Assembly: GCA_946220775.1 (NCBI GenBank)
Contig: CAMIFC010000003.1
Coordinates: 1 to 64,000 of the forward strand
Direction of reading: 5' to 3'
Length of the DNA: 64,000 bases
Origin: an uncultured Corynebacterium sp.
GTDB taxonomy: Bacteria; Actinomycetota; Actinomycetes; Mycobacteriales; Mycobacteriaceae
The stretch's first letter is position 1, and each line of letters begins with the position of its first letter. Both the position numbers and the translations under genes were made by a program. Below, one piece after another: positions 59,047 to 64,000 of this stretch. The notes beneath the pieces were generated by a model, which worked only from the letters and a program-made list of their open reading frames with translations, was not told the DNA's origin and did no database searches.

Positions 59047-59606
59047 TACTTCTGCGGGCCTTCCTGGTCGGTCGATTGGTTGTTGTGGGGGTACTCGTTG
59101 CTGCGATGGTCGATGACATCGCCCCAGCCGTATGTTGAAGGCTCCTCATTGTCGGAATCCCCGGTGTCACCATGAGGACGGTTAACAGCAGGACCGAAAT
59201 TGATGTTGAACGTATTTTGAACGCTGGCGAGGATCGCCTGCCCGATCTTGCGGTTGACCCACGAACGAGTCCATGGGATCAGGAACAAAAAGCCGGGAAT
59301 CGTGGTCAGGAAGCCGGGGATGGCCACCAGTATCGCTCCCAGCCACACTTGGACGCTGACCGTGGGATTGATACCGCTGATATTCACTGGCTCGGTGCCA
59401 CCTTGTTGCAGGCTTTCGCGCATATCATCGGCGACTTCCCTCATCCGGCGGGACTGCCGTTGGATCTGGATATTGGACAGCAGCAAGGCGACGACGCTCA
59501 ACCCCAAGTGGATCAGGATCGTCGTGCCGTAGCCGATCCAAGATCCCAGAGCGATGAAGATCATGATCTCGGCGATCACGTAGAGGGCGAACAAAGCTCG
59601 CATCAA
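59046..59606 (-). CDS. fxsA: FxsA-family membrane protein
   Basis: A 186-residue protein with the FxsA domain: four hydrophobic segments in the first 125 residues, including LFALYVIAEIMIFIALGSWIGYG and LVAIPGFLTTIPGFLFLIPWTR (pieces) with the conserved Gly/Pro pattern. The C-terminal ~60 residues are hydrophilic and acidic. E. coli FxsA affects phage exclusion, but the bacterial role in general is unknown. First gene of the fxsA-lnt-ppm1 unit, as around Rv2053c. Confidence 0.85.
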   Translation of the reverse strand: MMRALFALYVIAEIMIFIALGSWIGYGTTILIHLGLSVVALLLSNIQIQRQSRRMREVADDMRESLQQGGTEPVNISGINPTVSVQVWLGAILVAIPGFLTTIPGFLFLIPWTRSWVNRKIGQAILASVQNTFNINFGPAVNRPHGDTGDSDNEEPSTYGWGDVIDHRSNEYPHNNQSTDQEGPQK

Positions 59607-59715
59607 AGTCGTTGACTCCCAAAAATCAGCTTATTTTCCTCTTACAGAGGGGGGAACGATTAGGCTACTACGTATTCTAGTTCACCCCCGCTTGGATTAA
59701 AGAGAAGGATTCTTC

Positions 59716-60009
59716 GTGCGTCATCTTCGTAGCCGTGTCGGCCTCATTATCGCTTCCACCCTTGTTGGTGCCTCCCTGGCCGTCCCCGGCACAGCGACCG
59801 CCACCGTGACCCCCACGAGCCACACCACAAACATCGCATCCGTCCAAGCACAGGCTGCGTCCAAGGCAGCCTCGGGCACTTCTGACAAGGACGCCGAAGA
59901 AGCCGGAAAGTGGATTGGTTACACGGTCGCAGCCCTAGCAATCGCTACTGTGTTAACCGTCGTGATCGGCATCCTGCGCACCATCATTTTCCAGATTACC
60001 CACGCATAA
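59716..60009 (+). CDS. Small exported membrane protein
   Basis: A 97-residue protein with a Sec signal sequence (RSRVGLIIASTLVGASLAVPGTATA, cleavage probably after ATA near residue 29). It has a Thr/Ser/Ala-rich middle and a C-terminal membrane helix (WIGYTVAALAIATVLTVVIGIL, about 66-87). The start is GTG with AGAAGGA 5 bp upstream. I do not recognise a family. Size and layout suggest an envelope component; topology would be a short extracytoplasmic loop with a membrane tail. Confidence 0.7.
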   Translation: MRHLRSRVGLIIASTLVGASLAVPGTATATVTPTSHTTNIASVQAQAASKAASGTSDKDAEEAGKWIGYTVAALAIATVLTVVIGILRTIIFQITHA

Positions 60010-60016
60010 TCTCTTT

Positions 60017-60778
60017 TTAACGCGGGGCGCGGCGCCACAGCCACCGTGGCACGAACTGCATGATGGCAGCCAGGAACTTCAGCTTTCCGGGGATCCACAC
60101 ATCGGATTGTCGGCCGTCAAGAGCCTCGACGGTAGCTTTTGCCACTTGGACTGCCGTGGAGGACATGGGTGCTGGATCCATGCCTTCAGTCATCCGGCCA
60201 ATCACGAATCCAGGTCGGACGATCATCAGACGTACCCCAGTTCCCTGTAACGCATCCTGCATCCCTTGGGCGAAACCATCGAGGCCAGCCTTGCCGGAAC
60301 CATAAACATAATTTGGCCGCCGCACCCTGGCACCAGCGATCGAGGAAAACGCGACGATGGTCCCCCGCGTTTGCTTCTTACTAGTTCGCGGTCGCTGCTT
60401 CATCGTGGCGGCAAGCTCTGTCAACAGAACTGCCTGCGCGGTGAAATCCGTGTGCAGGATGCGATGCACTTCGTGCCCATCTTGCTCGGCGAGCTCTTGA
60501 TTGCCCAGCACACCAAACATGGCGAAGGCCACGTCAATGGGGCCAACAGTGGATTCCATCTCGTCGATGAGTGGCCGATGAGAAGTGATGTCGGTGGCGT
60601 CAAAATAAAAGACGCGAACACTGCGCGCACCGCGGACACGCAGACGGGAGGCGAACTCCTCGAGCGCATCGGTACGTCGACCGGCGAGCAGCAGATCATT
60701 GCCGGCGACGAGGAGTTGGGCGATTTCCTCGCCAATTTCGCTGGTCGCTCCGAAAATCGCGATTCGTTGATTAGCCAT
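60017..60778 (-). CDS. SDR oxidoreductase, DprE2-like (Rv2073c type)
   Basis: A 253-residue short-chain dehydrogenase. The cofactor motif is FGATSEIGEEIAQLL, and the active-site residues are Ser in AFSSIAGARV and Tyr-x-x-x-Lys in YVYGSGKAG. The pattern YGSGKAGLDGFAQGMQDAL and RPGFVIGRMT resembles DprE2, the 2-keto reductase that makes decaprenyl-phospho-arabinose, and its mycobacterial paralogue Rv2073c. Whether it acts in arabinan precursor synthesis is not shown. Its start overlaps the helicase stop by 8 bp, so the helicase gene is upstream in the same transcript. Confidence 0.82.
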   Translation of the reverse strand: MANQRIAIFGATSEIGEEIAQLLVAGNDLLLAGRRTDALEEFASRLRVRGARSVRVFYFDATDITSHRPLIDEMESTVGPIDVAFAMFGVLGNQELAEQDGHEVHRILHTDFTAQAVLLTELAATMKQRPRTSKKQTRGTIVAFSSIAGARVRRPNYVYGSGKAGLDGFAQGMQDALQGTGVRLMIVRPGFVIGRMTEGMDPAPMSSTAVQVAKATVEALDGRQSDVWIPGKLKFLAAIMQFVPRWLWRRAPR

Positions 60779-63497
60779 CGACGGCCACCACGCCTCTCTT
60801 CATCGCCTCAGCGGCCTTACGCGCCGATGCCTTCACCTGATTGGAATAGCCGGTCATCTTGATCTGATCCAGCAAGTCATTGACCCGGCGACACCATCGC
60901 ACGAAATCGCCTGGCGTCAGCTGGGCACCGGAGGCTTCCGCCGCCTGCAAACAGTATTCCAACGGTGCTCCGGCCACCCACTGATGCACGGCCGTCGCAA
61001 AACCGAATTCGGGCTCGCGGGTCTGATCCAGCTTGTGGCGTTCCTCATCAGACCGGAGTTCCTTGTAGATACGCACGGACTTCGCCACCGCCGTCGCGAG
61101 ATCCTCCGTAGGCAGTTCCGTGCGAGCCGAAGTCTCCCTGCGGTTTTCAAACACACAGATGCTCGTGGCCGCAGCGAGCTCGGCGGGGTCAAGGTCATCC
61201 CAAATGCCGCGACGCAAGCACTGCGCGACAAAGAGATCTGATTCGTGGTGAATGCGGGCGAGCTTTTCGCCCTCCTCCGTCACAGCTGCGACTGGGTCGC
61301 CGGCCTCGTTGGTCCACGTCTCCATGTAATCGAGCTCCTCCAGCAGCGCGATGATGCGGTCGAACGTGGAAACCAAGGAATCGCCGGGCTGCTCCGATTC
61401 TTCCTTCTGGAACCTCAAACGACGTTCCGCCTTGAGCACCTGGATCGCAGCCTTTGCCAGTTCTTCCCGCTCTGGCCAGGCATGGACGGGGTGCACGTGC
61501 AACTCATTGCGCAGGTGTGCAGCCTTGGCCGATCCACCTTTGGCATGAGTCCGAAGCTTTCGCGGTTTATCCAGGTGCATTCGCCGAAGATTGGCAGCGA
61601 CACTTCGAGCTTGGCGTTTCGGGCTGCGCTCCACCCCGCGATGCAGGCGCATGTGCCCGATGTGCACTGGAGTATTCCGGAACATATCAGAGCTGACACG
61701 CTCCACCCAGCCGTCTTCGATGATCAACGTGGGGCGCGGGCGGCGTCCTGAATCTGAACGGGCGACAACCGCCGTCATCGGATTCTTGCCGGTGGGCAGC
61801 GCGATGATGTCCCCTACTCGCAGGGTCCGCAGGAGAGTCTCGACCTCCGACTGCCGCTCCAAGGCGGCATCGCGCTTTGCCTGCCGCTCCTCGTGGGATA
61901 GCTTCCGGCGCAACTGGGAGTAGTCCAAGAGCTGGTCGAGCAGCTCTTCGGCTGGCGTTCCTGAGTAATCCGCCTGATTCTGCAGCAACCCGAGGACGTG
62001 TTCTCGTTGGTTTTCGAGCTCATGGCGACGCGTTTCTACGGCATGGGCACGCTGCACGATCGTGTCATTGGCCTGGTACTGAGCGAACGAACGCTCCAAA
62101 ATGCGGTGAGATTCCTGCCATCCCTTCGTCGCGATGAGGTTCACCGCCATGTTGTAGCCAGGCCGGAACGTCGAATCCAACGGGTAAGTTCGCGTCGACG
62201 CCAACGCTCCCACCGCATACGGGTCGATGTGTTGATTCCACAGCACTACAGCGTTTCCCACCGTGTCGATGCCACGCCGCCCCGCGCGACCCGTCAGCTG
62301 GGTGTACTGCCCGGGAGTCAGGTCAACGTGCGACTCACCGTTGAATTTAATCAGCTTTTCTAGGACGACAGTCCGCGCCGGCATATTGATTCCCAACGCC
62401 AGGGTCTCGGTGGCGAAACAGACCTTCAACAGGCCACGGCTGAACAGGTTCTCCACAATGTGCCGGAACGCCGGCAGCATTCCCGCATGGTGGGCCGCAA
62501 ATCCCCGCGAGAGTGCCCGACGCCACTGGCGGAACCCCAGCACTGCGAGGTCTTCCTTCGCGATGCCCGCGACTCCTTCATCCACGGTTTTCAGGATTTC
62601 TTGCTGCTGCTCGTGAGTCGTCAGTTCAACGCGAGACACGAGCAGCTGGCGAACCGCCGAATCGCAACCAATGCGGGAGAAAATGAAGTAAATCGCTGGC
62701 AGCATATTCGCAGCGCCCAGCTGGGCCACCACATCTTCCCGCTTGGGACCACGACGCTTGCCTAGCTCTGCTGCCCTACTGCACGCAGACAACACCGCGC
62801 GGTTGACGTTATCGACGTGCCCCTCCCCCAAATGACCCTTCGGCTTCTGGAATAGTGGCATGATTTTGGAGCCGACCATCATGTATTGGTTTAACGGCAC
62901 AGGGCGCTCGTCTGTGACGATCGTGTCCGTCGCACCGCGAACGGTGCTGAGCCAGCCACCGAACTCCTCCACGTTGGAGACCGTGGCGGACAGAGAGACA
63001 AGAATCACCCGAGGATCCAGATTGAGGATCGCTTCCTCCCAGACGGGGCCACGCGATGGGTCCGCCAAGAAGTGCACCTCATCCATCACCACGTGGGTGA
63101 GAGTCCGCAACCGCTCTGAGTCTGCGTAAATCATGTTGCGCAGAACCTCGGTGGTCATCACCACGATCGGGGCATCCCCGTTGATCGTCACGTCACCGGT
63201 GAGCAACCCGACGTGCTGTTCACCATAGATTGCGCACAAGTCATGAAACTTCTGATTACTCAGTGCCTTAATCGGCGTGGTGTAAAAGCACGTGCCGTCA
63301 TTGTGAAAGGCGGTGTAGACGGCGAACTCGCCGATGACCGTTTTTCCCGCTCCCGTGGGCGCACCAACGAGGACGCCACGACCTTGTGCAATGGCCTCCG
63401 CGGCATCCAGTTGGAACTTGTCCAGCGGGAAAGAATACTGCCGCTGGAACTCGAGAACGACCGGCGAGTAGCTGGATGAAGATGACTGTTCAGACAT
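60771..63497 (-). CDS. helY: Superfamily 2 helicase, HelY/Mtr4-like
   Basis: A 908-residue Ski2-like helicase. The Q/I region has GVLVGAPTGAGKTVIGEFA (residues about 35-53), motif II MDEVHFLADPSRG, motif III SATVSN, and the motif V/VI region ETLALGINMPARTVVLEKL and QLTGRAGRRGIDT. C-terminal DSHCT-type domain from about 740. Likely acts on RNA by analogy with Mtr4/Ski2. It follows tatC as in mycobacteria (Rv2092c next to Rv2093c) and overlaps the SDR start. Confidence 0.9.
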   Translation of the reverse strand: MSEQSSSSSYSPVVLEFQRQYSFPLDKFQLDAAEAIAQGRGVLVGAPTGAGKTVIGEFAVYTAFHNDGTCFYTTPIKALSNQKFHDLCAIYGEQHVGLLTGDVTINGDAPIVVMTTEVLRNMIYADSERLRTLTHVVMDEVHFLADPSRGPVWEEAILNLDPRVILVSLSATVSNVEEFGGWLSTVRGATDTIVTDERPVPLNQYMMVGSKIMPLFQKPKGHLGEGHVDNVNRAVLSACSRAAELGKRRGPKREDVVAQLGAANMLPAIYFIFSRIGCDSAVRQLLVSRVELTTHEQQQEILKTVDEGVAGIAKEDLAVLGFRQWRRALSRGFAAHHAGMLPAFRHIVENLFSRGLLKVCFATETLALGINMPARTVVLEKLIKFNGESHVDLTPGQYTQLTGRAGRRGIDTVGNAVVLWNQHIDPYAVGALASTRTYPLDSTFRPGYNMAVNLIATKGWQESHRILERSFAQYQANDTIVQRAHAVETRRHELENQREHVLGLLQNQADYSGTPAEELLDQLLDYSQLRRKLSHEERQAKRDAALERQSEVETLLRTLRVGDIIALPTGKNPMTAVVARSDSGRRPRPTLIIEDGWVERVSSDMFRNTPVHIGHMRLHRGVERSPKRQARSVAANLRRMHLDKPRKLRTHAKGGSAKAAHLRNELHVHPVHAWPEREELAKAAIQVLKAERRLRFQKEESEQPGDSLVSTFDRIIALLEELDYMETWTNEAGDPVAAVTEEGEKLARIHHESDLFVAQCLRRGIWDDLDPAELAAATSICVFENRRETSARTELPTEDLATAVAKSVRIYKELRSDEERHKLDQTREPEFGFATAVHQWVAGAPLEYCLQAAEASGAQLTPGDFVRWCRRVNDLLDQIKMTGYSNQVKASARKAAEAMKRGVVAVDG

Positions 63498-63526
63498 ATG
63501 CTCACCAGCATAACTGCCTAGCCAGG

Positions 63527-64000
63527 TTAGGCGCCGTCCCCGGGGGACTCATCGCGGAAAACCTCCGCGTAATTGAAGGAATTGCGCTTGGCTGTACCGC
63601 TGCTGCTTCCGATGGCAGACGCAGCTTCGACTGGCGCGGCGGAATCGACGGCGTCTGCAGCTGCCACTGGACTAGTGGCGTCCACATCCCAATCCGGATT
63701 ATTCGCATTGCGCTTCTTACGGCGACGATCATTGAACCAGATGATGAGGTACGCGATTTCCATCATGAGCGTGAGGGACAGGCCCAACCCGATCATGGAA
63801 AACGGATCGGCGGGCGTGATCACCGCGGCGAAAGCGAACAATCCGACGATGATGTAACGACGCTTGGAGCTGATCTGCTTGTACGTGATCAGGCCGGCGA
63901 AACTCAGCATCACGGTCAGCAGCGGCAATTCGAAGCTGACGCCGAAAATCAGCAACAGTCCCAGCATGAAGCCGAAGTACTGCTGCCCTGTCAATGCGGC
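63527..64000 (-). CDS. tatC: Sec-independent protein translocase TatC (partial)
   Basis: The C-terminal part of TatC, cut by the right edge of the window. Visible are three of the family's helices: FGFMLGLLLIFGVSFELPLLTVML containing the conserved F-E-x-P motif, YIIVGLFAFAAVITPADPFS, and IGLGLSLTLMMEIAYLIIWF (pieces). They are followed by a long hydrophilic tail rich in Asp/Ala. The start lies beyond position 64000. TatC recognises twin-arginine signal peptides. It is 30 bp upstream of helY. Confidence 0.92.
   Translation of the reverse strand, partial: AALTGQQYFGFMLGLLLIFGVSFELPLLTVMLSFAGLITYKQISSKRRYIIVGLFAFAAVITPADPFSMIGLGLSLTLMMEIAYLIIWFNDRRRKKRNANNPDWDVDATSPVAAADAVDSAAPVEAASAIGSSSGTAKRNSFNYAEVFRDESPGDGA

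Noticed and set aside
1..64000. CRISPR arrays, restriction-modification, toxin-antitoxin, abortive infection or other defence systems
   Set aside because: No regularly spaced repeats, cas genes, methyltransferase/endonuclease pairs or similar were found; FxsA is a phage-exclusion suppressor only by name in E. coli.

Overview
The window looks like chromosomal DNA of a Corynebacterium. The evidence is gene order and gene types typical of Mycobacteriales: the tlyA-nadK-recN-steA-steB-pyrG-xerD-parA-scpA-scpB-rluB-cmk/der run, secA2 followed by an OdhI/GarA FHA protein and two MerR regulators, rbpA beside ppm1-lnt-fxsA, and a helY-type helicase next to tatC. The hut genes with an IclR-type regulator recall the histidine-utilization genes described in the lipophilic species C. 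resistens, but the species is not proven from sequence alone.

Layout. 0.2-17.1 kb (+): an Arg-rich TPR protein, a NagD-type phosphatase, tlyA, nadK, recN, steA, steB, pyrG, xerD, then a chromosome-segregation and translation operon ending in a fused cytidylate kinase/GTPase Der. 17.2-22.2 kb: formate-THF ligase (-), a frameshifted Kef-type antiporter (-) and a frameshifted YjiH-type membrane protein (+). 22.2-27.1 kb: hutG (-), hutR, hutU and hutI (+). These cover three of the four steps from histidine to glutamate; hutH is not in the window. 27.2-28.2 kb: a decayed family 1 glycosidase. 28.2-31.1 kb: a small, gene-poor, integrase-bearing element inserted at the 3' end of tRNA-Pro(GGG), with a degenerate att copy and matching putative integrase arm sites at both ends. 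31.3-37.7 kb: rraA-like gene, hydrolase, secA2, odhI, ftsR, a bifunctional-nuclease-domain gene and merR. 37.8-45.2 kb (-): VWA protein, DNA glycosylase-family protein, two CNNM transporters, DEAD helicase, gnd. 45.2-53.1 kb: thioesterase, ndh, a divergent cyclopropane synthase-like protein, a flavoprotein/amidase pair, Dyp peroxidase. 53.3-64 kb: mgtE with a 59-residue membrane protein and yceI, a zinc-finger protein divergent from rbpA, ppm1-lnt-fxsA, a small exported protein, a DprE2-like SDR, the helicase, and tatC running off the right edge.

The most unusual signals are: (1) a dispersed short motif, TGGCGTCCnAAAAArGAA, recurring in both orientations across coding and non-coding DNA, with two unrelated genes sharing an identical 20-mer; (2) the tRNA-Pro element with its repeat architecture; (3) three single-base homopolymer indels, each breaking a different gene, within 8 kb around the hut genes; (4) a short membrane-protein gene abutting mgtE. 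No CRISPR array, rRNA operon, insertion sequence or recognisable defence system was seen.
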